Assembly: GCA_051294375.1 (NCBI GenBank)
Contig: CM119265.1
Span: forward strand, 2,084,311-2,148,310
From: Paraspadella gotoi
Lineage: Eukaryota; Chaetognatha
Direction: 5' to 3'
Length of the DNA: 64,000 nt
The notes beneath the pieces were generated by a model. It had not been told where the DNA came from. It worked only from the letters and a program-made list of their open reading frames with translations, and did no database searches. A program made the translations under genes and the position numbers. This document shows, in pieces, positions 20,470 through 30,795 of the stretch. How positions within the stretch are numbered: position 1 is the stretch's first letter; each line of letters starts with the position of its first letter.

Positions 20470-20692
20470 TTTGTCCAAATATTGATGCGATGATAACCAA
20501 ATATTGATGCCGATGATAACCAAATATTGATGCGATGATAACCGAAGGATTGATGCGATGATAACCAATGAATGGATGCGATGATAGTCATTCTTGATGC
20601 ATGAATAATCATTCATTGATGCGATGATAGTCATTCATTGATGCAATGATTGTCATTCATTGATGCGATGCTAGTCATTCATTGACGTGACG
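20470..20692. repeat. 22-bp minisatellite (GATGCGATGATAACC type)
   Basis: About nine degenerate units of AAATATTGATGCGATGATAA plus CC, drifting to CATTCATTGATGCGATGATA plus GT. Inside the hAT-like element, directly left of the palindromic satellite. Confidence 0.88.
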
Positions 20693-20694
20693 TG

Positions 20695-21955
20695 ACTTTG
20701 AAAAAAGTATGCATATTTTAAAAAAAGTATGCAATACTTTGAAAAAAGTATGCATACTTCAAAAAAGTAGGCATACTTCAAAAAAGTAGGCATACTTTTT
20801 TTCAAAGTATGCATACTTTTTTGAAGTATGCATACTTTTTTTACAAATATGCATACTTTTTCAAAGTATGCATACTTTTTTCAAAGTATGCATACTTTTT
20901 TCAAAGTATGCATACTTTTTTAAAGTATGCTACTTTTTTCAAGTATGCATACTTTTTTGAAGTATGCATTTTTTAAAAAAGTATGCATATTTTAAAAAAG
21001 TATGCATATTTTAAAAAAAGTATGCATACTTTGAAAAAAGTATGCATACTTCAAAAAAGTAGGCATACTTCAAAAAGTAGGCATACTTCAAAAGTAGGCA
21101 TACTTTTTTCAAAATATGCATACTTTTTTGAAGATAATGCATTACTTTTTTTAAAATATGCATACTTTGAAAAAATTATGCCTACTTTTTGAAGTATACA
21201 TACTTTTTTCAAAGTATGCATACTTTTTTCAAAGTATGCATACTTTTTTCAAAGTATGCATACTTTTTTCAAAGTATGCATACTTTTTTGAAGTATGCAT
21301 ATTTTAAAAAAGTATGCATACTTCAAAAAAGTATGCATACTTTTTTGAAGTATGCATACTTTGAAAAAAGTATGCATACTTTGAAAAAAGTATGCATAAT
21401 TGGAAAAAAGTATGCATACTTTGAAAAAAGTATGCATACTTTTTTCAAAAGTGTGCAATTTAAAAAAGTATGCAAAAGTATGCATAATTGGAAAAAGTAT
21501 GCAAAAGTATGCATAATTGGAAAAAGTATGCATACTTTGAAAAAAGTAGGCATAATTGGAAAAAAGTATGCATACTTTTTTCAAAGTATGCATAATTGGA
21601 AAAAGTATGCATACTTTTTCCAATTATGCATACTTTTGCATACTTTTTCCAATTATGCATACTTTTGCATACTTTTTTAAATTGCATACTTTTGCATACA
21701 TTTTTTCAAATTGCATACTTTTGCATACATTTTTTCAAATTGCATACTTTTGCATACATTTTTTCAAATTGCATACTTTTGCATACTTTCTTCAAATTGC
21801 ATACTTTTTTAAATTGCATACTCTTGCATACTTTTTTCAACTTGCATACCTTTTTTCAACTTGCATACCTTTTTTCAACTTGCATACTTTTTTTCAACTT
21901 GCATACTTCTCTCAACTTGCATACTTTTTTCAACTTGCATACTTTTTAGTTGCAT
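20695..21955. repeat. Palindromic 20-bp satellite built on GTATGCATAC
   Basis: About 1.25 kb of near-tandem units AAAGTATGCATACTTTTTTC in which the 10-bp core GTATGCATAC is a perfect palindrome flanked by A- and T-runs, so units occur in both orientations. The right third (about 21620-21955) shifts to TTGCATACTTTT. Because the unit is nearly self-complementary, long Met-His-Thr-Phe-Phe-rich frames appear on both strands; these are not genes. Confidence 0.95.
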
Positions 21956-22319
21956 TGGCACTAAATTATTGTAGGCAAAATCTCGATATGTTTGCTCAAA
22001 CTTATTTATAATAAAATAAGGATTCAGATATATGACAAAATTTCTACACGATATAACCACGTCATCGTGTATTAGTTTCTTAATTACATCTCGAACAATA
22101 AACCTCGTACCGTTTTTTAAACATCCGGCTAATAAATAAATATTTTTATGCGCCTACGACAGTTTTATATTCATGTACCGATATCCCGATCGAATAAAAA
22201 AAAAATTTAAAAAAATTTTTAAAAATCGATTATTTCGCTTTTTTGTAAAAGTTTTCTCGATCTTATAATCATTATAATCTCTTATATAATGAGGAAAATA
22301 TTTTTAAAAAAAATGTTAT

Positions 22320-22540
22320 ATGAAATTGGTAACAACTAATCATAAAAATTATCCCATTCATTTAAATAATTAAGCTATCTTTGCCCCATTATTTGGACAC
22401 GTCTTCTCGTGTTTATAGCGCCTTCCATCACTCCTTACAAGATAAATGGCAAATGTCTCTGCCAAAGCTTTTAACTGAAGACTCACTCAACAGTCTGGCT
22501 TTATACACTCCCGAGTAGCCTGCGCTTTCACTTATCAAGA
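22320..22540 (-). repeat. Interspersed repeat R1, decayed, nested in the hAT-like element
   Basis: Reads as the reverse complement of R1 with many substitutions (GAAATTGGTAACAACTAATC, TTAAGCTATCTTTGCCCC, TTACAAGATAAATGGCA). It shows that the host element is old or itself received a SINE/MITE insertion. Confidence 0.65.
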
Positions 22541-24400
22541 AAGTCGAATCAATGTTTCAAGAAATATTTTACAATCAAATTGCACATACGATTTAAAATG
22601 GTTCATACGCCTTATTTCTTTGTAAGTCGCCTATGCTATGGTTCAACATTTAAATTCTATTTTAGTTACTATCAACGTAAATCGCCAAAAACAATTACTA
22701 AGATTAATAGCCAGCATATTTAATCAATAATTTTTACCTTAGGCACACTAAAACCGACATAATAGGTACGCAACGTATAATTAAGTGAAAAGAAAGAATC
22801 AAATTATAATGAAAAAAACATATTTATATGAAAACAATTTTAAATGTCACAAATACTCAAACAGTAAACCAGAACAAAGCCGCAGAGACGAACCGCTGCC
22901 CAGGCAAAGATCTTGTCCAAAAACTCGCTGCGTCTCTACTAAAGGAGTGCCGAAAGAGAAAACCGATGCAGGCGGCACCCAAAATCCGCAAACAAAGAGC
23001 GAGCCAGGCGGGTCCGCCGCACGCCTTTACTTGACCAGTAGAACGACATGAAGGTCGGTCCCCTGAATCCCGAGACGAGAGAGTAGACAATCCTGAAGGC
23101 GATGGGCGAGAATGGCAGAGCGATTGAACAAGGAACAAGACGGCAGAGACGCCTAGACTGGAAGTTGTGACGAGTCGATGATGCCGCAGTGGATGAAGCA
23201 AGCCTGCAAACCAGGAGAACAAATGAAACAACCGTTGAACAAAATTTATTACTTTCTTTTAAAATCTTTCTTTAAAAACAAGTTTGAGCAAACAATGTCG
23301 GATTCTGCAAGTTAAGAAAAAGATTGCAGTTAAAAAATAAGATACAATTGAAAAAATGATGCCGAATTTAAATGATGCAATCTGACAAAAAATGATAATG
23401 AGTTTGAAAAAAATGTGAGTGAAAAAAATGATGCGAGTTAAAAAAGATTTTAAAAAATTGTATTTCATCTGATTAGCTGATTACCGCTTAATTATGCGTA
23501 AGCAGAATCCGACAATTGTTTGCTCAAGACAATTGTTATTTTGATATCCAAGTTCACTAATCATAATTTATCAAAAAACCTATTTAAACAAAAAGCGCAA
23601 AAAAAAATATTATAAGTCTTGTCGCGTTGTAGAACGAGTACTGCAATAACACAAGTCGGTCACTCTACAATTCCCTATATGATTATACCAAACTGCCAAA
23701 TACTTTATATAATTAAAAAATGATAATTTAATCATAAAAAGTACATTTATTTTGTCAATCAAACGATTTCCATTTAACATAAATTTAAATAAAACCTCGA
23801 AAAGATAATTCCACAAAAAACAATGAATTGTTGAAGTTGAAACTCACAGTAGTTAATTTTTATCCAAGTGTTTGCGAAATCTTTCTTTGATGCGATTCGT
23901 TGAATGCAAGGACCGCAAAAACGAAAACAAAAAAACACGAAAAAAACAGAATTCGACGCATAAAAAGTAAGATCTTAATCGATCTCGAAATAAACGTATC
24001 TTGGTTAATAACCGCTACGACGAGCTTTTAATATTGAGATGAATTATATATTCATTTCATCCAATTTGTCATAATCAAATATTTTTGTTTAATCAAAGTT
24101 TTATGTATATCATAGTCAAATCAATTTTCGTCAAATTGAAAATGATTCAAAAATGAAAATAATCGTGAAGATGACGATAGTGAATTCTCAATCTTTAATT
24201 CCTGATCTTGAATTAACGATATATTAAATTTAAATTGACGTCAGTTAAATAGTAATTTTGCTGGCGATATCACTCGCTATACTTTGCATTGATAACTTGA
24301 TTTATTCTCTTATGATTTATCTTACAATATTCTGTATATAATTTTAATTATTTTTATCATTTACCTTTCTAATGATATCCTCTTTTCCTTATGTTTCCGC
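22541..24400. other. Interior of the hAT-like element, no recognised gene
   Basis: A GC-richer island at 22855-23230 is open on both strands (68 aa plus, 124 aa minus), but neither reading resembles a transposase or other family I know. The rest is AT-rich without frames. Confidence 0.45.
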
Positions 24401-24913
24401 TTCTTCAATTACTTCTTAGAGCCCGCGATTGCGCCTAATTCTCGATTACCGAGTTTAAAGCTTAGTACTACGCGTAGTTCAAATCCTATTGGATCAAAAC
24501 GATTCGATTTTAAGCGAAAGTTGATCGATTCGAAGCGCGATTTTTGAAGATCTTTTTTTGCCATACTTTTGAACGGATTATCCGATATTTTGATGAAATG
24601 TTTGTATGTAGATAAGTATTTTGAATTTCCTAGTCGATCGCTACCCAAATTTCATTTAAAAATACTAAAAAGTTTAGAAACGATGCACATCCCCAATTAT
24701 GTTATATATCACCGGAGTTAATCGCTTACATTTAGTTACTTACCTTTTATCATTATTAGTAGTTTCAACGTGAAACGCTACCTAATGTTATTCCATCTAT
24801 TCGTTAATGCGTCAATCCTGATGGAGAATCGCTCAATCAATCCATCCATCCATCGATCCAATTCATCCATCCGTCCATCCATCCGCTCAATGCATCCATC
24901 CTTCCGTCTTCAG

Positions 24914-27900
24914 TCTGGTGTTGCGTTCGTTCTTCCCACCGAATTCAACTCTGCGAAGTCGCGACGAAGACAAAGAGAATTTTCGAGGAAAACAACATCG
25001 ATTATCACTTGGCCTTCGGTTCGTTGTTGGGGGCGATGAAGGCTCAAAACTACAACAACGACAACGGCGAGGGCGTCGGTTTGGATCGTGAGAGGTTCGT
25101 TTGGTTCAGTTTAGTGGTCTCCCGCTGATCCAAACTCATCCTTGTTGGTTCTAGTAGTCTCAATACTCAGTCGTTGCCTTTTTAATGCTATGCAAAAAAA
25201 CAAAAAAAAAAAACAAAAAAAAAAACAAAAAAAACACCCACAAACAATTGGGCACGCTAGGATCGAACCAGAGAAGCACATTAGACCACTGACCACTGAT
25301 AATAGACCACTGACTCGCTCTTTGGGTGCTTAAGGATCTAGCCAGATCACTAACCACTGAGATTAGACCTCTGACTCTCTCTTAGGGTGCTCTGAGCAAG
25401 ACCACTGACTACAGATATCAGACCACTGACTCCCTGTTTTTGCCCCCATCGAACTCGTTTTATCTCTTCATTGTGACATTTAATTTTCAATAACCTTTTT
25501 GCAGAGGATTCGTCTTTTGGGAACACGACGTTGACCTTGCCATCTCTAATGACCAAGTAGAAAAAGCCAAAACTTTGCTGCTGGAAAACAAAATTGAGGT
25601 CAGTTCGAGGACTTTTTATTCGAGGTTAAAGTTTCGCTTTTTGAGTGCAAGATAAAAAACAAAAAACATTTAAAAGAGTTGCTTAAAAATTGAAAAAAAA
25701 GAAAGAAATATACAGTCCTGTGCAGAAAAAAGTACGCCCAAAAATATTATAAAAATAAATGAAGTTAGATTCCTTTAAAATGAAATATATTATAAGTAAA
25801 TAATATTCAAAAAAAGAACTATTGGTGTAAATTTAGTTATTACGTGGCTATCTATTACTAAGCAGTGATTTTTTAAAAGTAACTACTCAGTTACAACTCT
25901 TAATTACTCAAACACATTTCACCACTCTCCTGTCTCACATCTTTGTTGGCCATTTCTCTCTCTTCTCTCTCTCTCCCAAAGTCAATTTGGGAAACATGAA
26001 ATTGTGAATTGTCAAAGCACTGATGAAGGTTTGAATGAAAGCCGAAACTTGACTCAGATTCAACCCTACGCACTTCATGCTTTTCTCCTTACCGCCGCCA
26101 CCCCTCATTCATGCTATGCGCCGNNNNNNNNNNNNNNNNNNNNNNNNNNNNNNNNNNNNNNNNNNNNNNNNNNNNNNNNNNNNNNNNNNNNNNNNNNNNN
26201 NNNNNNNNNNNNNNNNNNNNNNNNNNNNNNNNNNNNNNNNNNNNNNNNNNNNNNNNNNNNNNNNNNNNNNNNNNNNNNNNNNNNNNNNNNNNNNNNNNNN
26301 NNNNNNNNNNNNNNNNNNNNNNNNNNNNNNNNNNNNNNNNNNNNNNNNNNNNNNNNNNNNNNNNNNNNNNNNNNNNNNNNNNNNNNNNNNNNNNNNNNNN
26401 NNNNNNNNNNNNNNNNNNNNNNNNNNNNNNNNNNNNNNNNNNNNNNNNNNNNNNNNNNNNNNNNNNNNNNNNNNNNNNNNNNNNNNNNNNNNNNNNNNNN
26501 NNNNNNNNNNNNNNNNNNNNNNNNNNNNNNNNNNNNNNNNNNNNNNNNNNNNNNNNNNNNNNNNNNNNNNNNNNNNNNNNNNNNNNNNNNNNNNNNNNNN
26601 NNNNNNNNNNNNNNNNNNNNNNNNNNNNNNNNNNNNNNNNNNNNNNNNNNNNNNNNNNNNNNNNNNNNNNNNNNNNNNNNNNNNNNNNNNNNNNNNNNNN
26701 NNNNNNNNNNNNNNNNNNNNNNNNNNNNNNNNNNNNNNNNNNNNNNNNNNNNNNNNNNNNNNNNNNNNNNNNNNNNNNNNNNNNNNNNNNNNNNNNNNNN
26801 NNNNNNTGTCTGTACCATTAAAATCAAATCGTTGATGTAATAAGACTTTTAATCTCAAACAGAATGTCAAAATAGAAAACACTAAGATATTTTTTAACCT
26901 TTTTGAGTTTAAGATGCTGAGGCTATGGAATGATTGGACCAATTTTTTTGAAAATTATATTTATGGATTCTTCTTTCAAAAGTTTTTATTTCCTATTTCA
27001 ATTTTTTTAAAAAACATAAATCAATTCTTATAAATTAATATTAAAAAGTATATTTTGGTTTTTGTCAGATCTCCAAAAATGGTTTTTTGAAAATAATTTA
27101 AATAATGAATGTTTTTGACCATTTGTCTTTGAGAGCTATAGCTCTTGAATGCTTGCACGCGATTTCTTTTAATTTATAAAGTATGGATTTTTTTATTTTA
27201 ATATCTATATTATTATTCATAATTTTTTTATGATTGTGCGTAAACGAGCGCGCGCCGACGGTACAGTTGGAGCCAGGCAAACCCGGTCAACCCCTCGGAT
27301 TTCGCCTTCATGTTCCATCCGCCTGGCAGTTGATCTCTCCGCCACTGGCAGCCTGGCTCAGGGAGTGGTCCATGGTGTGGATCGACGTGTACAACTATGA
27401 GGTCACTGAGATTGTTAAAAAAAAAAAGGTTTTCAAAACCGGTCCATGTTATTTTACTTTATGAGTTTGTAAAATTAAAATGGGGAGGGGGTGTTTGGGA
27501 TAGGGAATAAGTTAGAGATTAGGTTAGGGATTCGATTCAACTAAAAAGTACTAAAGTAAAAGTAGTTAAAACGGTTAAAGCGGTTAAAACGGTTAAAATG
27601 CCTCACAGGACACCGGCAGTCATAGTTGGTTCAGCAAGGACAAACGTCGATTGCGGACTCCTGATCTTCGAATCCCGATTGAGTTCGGTTTTGGAGATAA
27701 TTACTACTACAAGTGAGTTTGGGGGTGGGATTTAATAGGGATTTTACGAAGTGGGAGGCATCCTAATGAGTGAGCATCGATCACTGGGATACGGTTGAGA
27801 TAGCATGTTCTAAAAAGTCAAGGGGTAAGATGGCCTATTTATTAAATGAATGATTAAATCGAATATATATTAAGTATATAGTTTGTCTAAATTTTATATG

Positions 27901-28375
27901 AAAAGGTAAACTCTAATCTCTTTTGAAATTATCCCCCCAAAAAAATTACTTTAGAGTGTAGCTGAGATGAGTATTGAGCAATCCGAGGTGACGTTTGTGA
28001 GTTCGTGAGGAAAGTTAAGTGTTGATTGCTATACAATTTAAACAGTTCATAAAATCATTAATACATCAATACAGTATACCTCTTGTTGATAGGGAAGCCA
28101 GGTGCTCTAAGAGTGAATAAACTTATTATTGTTCTTATTCTTATTCTCTTCTTCACCCCTCCTCCTCCTCCTCCTCCTCCTCCTCCTCCTCCCACTCCCC
28201 GCCCAGCGATGTATTTCCCACTGTCAACATTTCCTTCTGCGGACAAAACTTTTCTTCACCTCGTCTTCCCTTTTCTATCTTGGAAAACTTTTACGGCGAA
28301 GATGGGATCGAAGAGGCGAAGTATCCGGTTGACAATTTCAGGGGCGAAACCTGCCCCATCTTTAGAGATTGCTGA
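24914..28375 (+). CDS. LicD/fukutin-family phosphotransferase-like protein, 3' part of gene
   Basis: Five phase-consistent exons: 24914-25094, 25505-25598, 27267-27401, 27609-27712, 28207-28375 (226 aa plus missing N-terminus). LicD hallmarks: IDYHLAFGSLLGAMK, the metal-binding acidic motif WEHDVDLAI, then VWIDVYNYE and the C-terminal ILENFYGEDGIEEAKYPV. Known: the LicD/fukutin superfamily transfers phosphate-linked groups (phosphocholine in bacteria, ribitol phosphate in fukutin/FKRP) onto glycans, in animals as Golgi type II proteins. Inference: a glycan-modifying enzyme of the divergent invertebrate LicD group. Exon 1 starts in phase 1, so at least one upstream exon with the membrane anchor is missing. 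A 683-base gap (26124-26806) lies in the third intron and may hide an exon. The third exon's 5' edge is the weakest call. Confidence 0.83.
25230..25440. repeat. GACCACTGACT tandem array in LicD intron
   Basis: Six or more degenerate copies of AGACCACTGACT separated by short TTAGGGTGCT-type blocks, next to (CAAAA)n at 25196-25235. No function inferred. Confidence 0.75.
26010..26060 (+). ncRNA. Hammerhead-ribozyme-like motif (degenerate stem III)
   Basis: CTGATGA at 26020-26026, stem II GGTTT/AAAGCC (5 bp including one G-U), then GAAAC at 26044-26048 and TTGAC. The expected U before the cleavage base is A (GAC rather than GTC), so activity is doubtful. In an intron of the LicD gene, about 60 bases before the assembly gap. 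Confidence 0.5.
26124..26806. other. Assembly gap (683 N)
   Basis: Unsequenced run inside the LicD gene, between the exon ending at 25598 and the exon starting at 27267. Frames spanning it are meaningless. Confidence 1.
27713..28206. other. LicD intron with R1 fragments and pyrimidine microsatellite
   Basis: Contains partial R1 pieces (about 27815-27862 and 28080-28125) and a (TCC)n tract at about 28158-28190 that acts as the polypyrimidine tract of the last exon's acceptor (CCCGCCCAG at 28206). Confidence 0.65.
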
Positions 28376-28629
28376 ATTGTCGGTGGCCGCGGATCGCAGG
28401 GTTGATGCCGACTCCGGTTTTGGGTGTTATACGTCTTCTTTCCCCCCCTCCCATTTTGAACACTTTACTACATCGTGTAATTGGAACTTTTCCTTGTTAC
28501 GCCGTTCGAAATACAATTGAAAATGTTTTTCAACCAAGTATATTATATTATATTAGGCAGTAGCAAAGTTAACGTTTATTGCAATGGGCGATATAAGAGT
28601 GTATCGATTTTTAGTTAGTTAGTTAATTC

Positions 28630-28712
28630 CCTCGAAAATTCAACAATCTCTTCAATCGTAAATTCAAAATTCAACAATCTCTACGATTGTAGAGATTGTT
28701 GAATTTTCGACG
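28630..28712. repeat. Perfect hairpin with AATCTCTAC stem
   Basis: ATTCAACAATCTCTAC, a GATT loop, then GTAGAGATTGTTGAAT: a 16-bp perfect stem at about 28669-28704. A second copy of the left arm (TCGAAAATTCAACAATCTCT, near 28633) can pair even further with the right arm plus TTTTCGA. Possibly the end of a small inverted-repeat element. Confidence 0.85.
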
Positions 28713-29154
28713 GAATTCCGTAACAAAAGAACTTGTGCCGGTACGAAGCGACATCTTTGAATTCGAGGCTTAAAACTCTCAATCAATAAATAACAAGTGA
28801 ACATCGCTCCTTCGACGCGCGATTTTCTTTTCCCGACGATTTGAAAACATTTCCGCCATCATATACGACACATCGACGTCACATCTAGTACTGGTCAGCT
28901 GCTCGGCATCGGTATGCTTCGTCTGACCTTTAAGTATAACTTATAAAAATCAACATTGACAACCTTTTTAAGCTCGACAATGGGTTAAAATACAAACTAA
29001 CGCAATTATCTAAAAATGAAATAAAGAGAGTGAAAACAAATTTTTAAACTTATTTATTAAAAGAAATTACAAGTGAGATAAAAATCAGTTTTGAGGGATT
29101 TTTTTTAAAAGTTCATTTCATCTACGCCACCATCTAGGACATCTACGCCAACAC

Positions 29155-29541
29155 CTACGCCACCATTTTGGCGCGGATCCAATCCACGTAGCGAGCCACT
29201 TCCGTGAAGACGTTGGGCAGAGTGAGACAGTCGCCGGAGCCGAAAGAAACGACGCCGGAGACGACGAAGCGCCCGGCGTCGTCGGGGCAGACGAGCGGAC
29301 CACCGCTATCCCCCTGAAGATGGGATGGATAGAGGGATGGAAGAATGGGATACTACAGAAATAAATGCTAAAGTAAAAGTACTCTAAACTTTATCTAAAG
29401 GACAAAAAATATAATAATTATTATCATGTTGAAATATATTTTCATGATAAGATTTACTGTGCTATAGGCAAAACGATTTTTTGCTAAATATTTTGCCGTA
29501 CTTTTCTATACCATTATTTGTGGCTAAGCAGCAACTGACTG

Positions 29542-29597
<56 letters not shown>

Positions 29598-29915
29598 AAT
29601 TTATGCCGAAATTGTGGAGAAAAAAATTGATTTGCATTTAGCAAAGTAAAACTTATCATTAAAATACTTGAAAGTTGAAAGTATGAACAGCATTCCGTTT
29701 TCTTCAGAATCAACCAGATACTTGAATCCATATCAAGCATGCTTTCTTTCCCCTCACCAAGCATGACCCGTAGAGATGGTCATAATCCCTGTCGTGACCG
29801 AAACAGATCATTCCTGTTGCGAATGTGGATTTCCATTTATCTCTGCATCCAGATTCGGGCCAAACGAACCCTTCCACTTCTTGAAGGATCGTGGCTGGGT
29901 AGTAGATCCATTTGC
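29155..29915 (-). CDS. S1 (chymotrypsin-like) serine protease, C-terminal two exons only
   Basis: Exons 29758-29915 and 29155-29313, joined in phase 0, encode the last about 105 residues of an S1 peptidase. Exon 1 has [17 protein letters not shown] and MICFGH; exon 2 has GDSGGPLVC with the catalytic Ser and the ending [15 protein letters not shown]. The residue six before the Ser (chymotrypsin position 189) is Gly in GSCLGDSGG, not Asp, so trypsin-like Lys/Arg specificity is unlikely; chymotrypsin- or elastase-like is inferred. Exons for the catalytic His and Asp are not found between 29915 and the P450 gene end at 30796. The acceptor at 29916 is phased for a preceding exon ending in a GWG-type codon, so the gene is either a 5'-truncated pseudogene or has far-upstream exons beyond the P450. 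Confidence 0.82.
29548..29592. repeat. (GA)n microsatellite in protease intron
   Basis: More than 20 uninterrupted GA units between the two protease exons. Confidence 0.97.
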
Positions 29916-30279
29916 CTTTGGGGGAAAAATAGATTTATGGATGGTGGAGAGATTGTTAATTGTTACACGAAAATATATTAAAACATTTTTATTTAAACGT
30001 TGTCACATCGTTTATGACTTAAAATTCGATATTAAATTCGTTTTTTAAAAATGAACTTTGAAAGCGTTCAATTTTCTCTACAGCAGAGAAAGCACTACGG
30101 CAAAAGAAACATTTCCAACTTTCTTATAAAACTGGTGCAACAGATTTAAAATATTGCATACATCCAGTAAATAAGTTATTTTACCCCCTAACTTTGGAAA
30201 GGCTGATTTCATTTGTCTTGGCTCTCAAATGAACCCAAATTTTAATTAATAGTTAAAGCATTTTTTTGAGCAGATCTGT

Positions 30280-30625
30280 ATTTTCGGTGACTCAAACGTG
30301 GCAATATCGTGAATATAAGTAGTGAAAACTCGTAAAAACAACGGTTTTCGGACGAGCGACGTGTATCCAAAATGTTCACGAAACGACTGAAAAGCCGGTC
30401 TCAAAAAGTGCCAAAGGTAAAAATATAAAATGACTGGTATCGAAAACTGGCTATGATTGAGAGAGAGAGAGACTGACCAAAAAAGGACACGAAATAAGAG
30501 GTGAATTTCTCCTCTCTCTCTCTCTTTCTATATATCTCTCTCTCTATCTCTCTATCTCTCTCTCTCTCTGCGCTGATGAAGGCGAGCATATGAGCCGAAA
30601 CATGTACGTTTTTCTCCTTGAAAAT
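30280..30625 (+). repeat. Hammerhead-bearing dispersed repeat (Penelope/retrozyme-like), copy 1
   Basis: The segment CTCGTAAAAACAACGG, GACGAGCGACGT, GGACACGAAATAAGAGGTGA, ATTTCTCC is also found, diverged, at about 36440-36575 (CTCGTAAAAACGTTTAATAA, CGAGCGACGT, GGATCACGAGGCGAATTTCT). This copy ends with a hammerhead-like motif after a (CT)n tract. Confidence 0.55.
30560..30615 (+). ncRNA. Hammerhead-ribozyme-like motif, core intact
   Basis: CTGATGA at 30573-30579, an extra A, stem II GGC/GCC with loop GAGCATATGA, then GAAAC-AT-GTA ending at 30606. GAAACAUGUA gives the minimal stem III (A-U, C-G) closed by a two-base loop, with cleavage expected after A30606. Stem I is short (GCG before, CGT after), so monomer activity would be weak; such elements are known to act as dimers. 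Confidence 0.6.
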
Positions 30626-30795
30626 AAAAAAAAATTCGTTGTCTGTCAGCAAAAACAATTTCAATTAATTCTAATTACAAATAAACTGGAATAATGTTTT
30701 ACGAGCCGTTTTAAATATATGAAACATTAAACAATTAACAATTAACATTAAAAAATTAACATTAAACAATCATTTTGTAAATCACCAAACTTTTT

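Larger units (their letters stand above)
19604..24695. mobile_element. hAT-like DNA transposon, long (about 5.1 kb) non-coding form
   Basis: Left end GAGCTATGGGCTCGTTCGAAT, right end TTTAGAAACGATGCACATCC plus CCA. Both ends match the termini of the 1.57 kb insert at 50073-51637. The flanks read ATTATGATTA and ATTATGTTA, a decayed 8-9-bp target-site duplication as expected for hAT. Subterminal sequence (19604-20090 and 24450-24690) is collinear with the shorter relatives. The interior holds two satellite arrays and about 1.5 kb of unrecognised DNA; no transposase frame is visible, so it is non-autonomous or decayed. It lies between a candidate 5' exon and the LicD exons. Confidence 0.68.

Noticed and set aside
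20470-20692. CRISPR-like spaced repeats (GATGCGATGATAACC)
   Set aside because: No unique spacers of constant length, and the genome is eukaryotic; it is an ordinary degenerate minisatellite.
20983-22011. Long frames on both strands rich in Met-His-Thr-Phe-Phe-Lys-Val
   Set aside because: They arise from the self-complementary GTATGCATAC satellite, whose frame rotates with each 20-bp unit; mirror frames occur on both strands.
22828-23231. 68-aa plus and 124-aa minus frames in a GC-rich island
   Set aside because: Overlapping antisense frames without a recognisable domain; possible remnant of element coding sequence, but I cannot support a product.
26004-26942. Frames of 236-278 aa on both strands
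   Set aside because: They consist almost entirely of unknown residues across the 683-N assembly gap.
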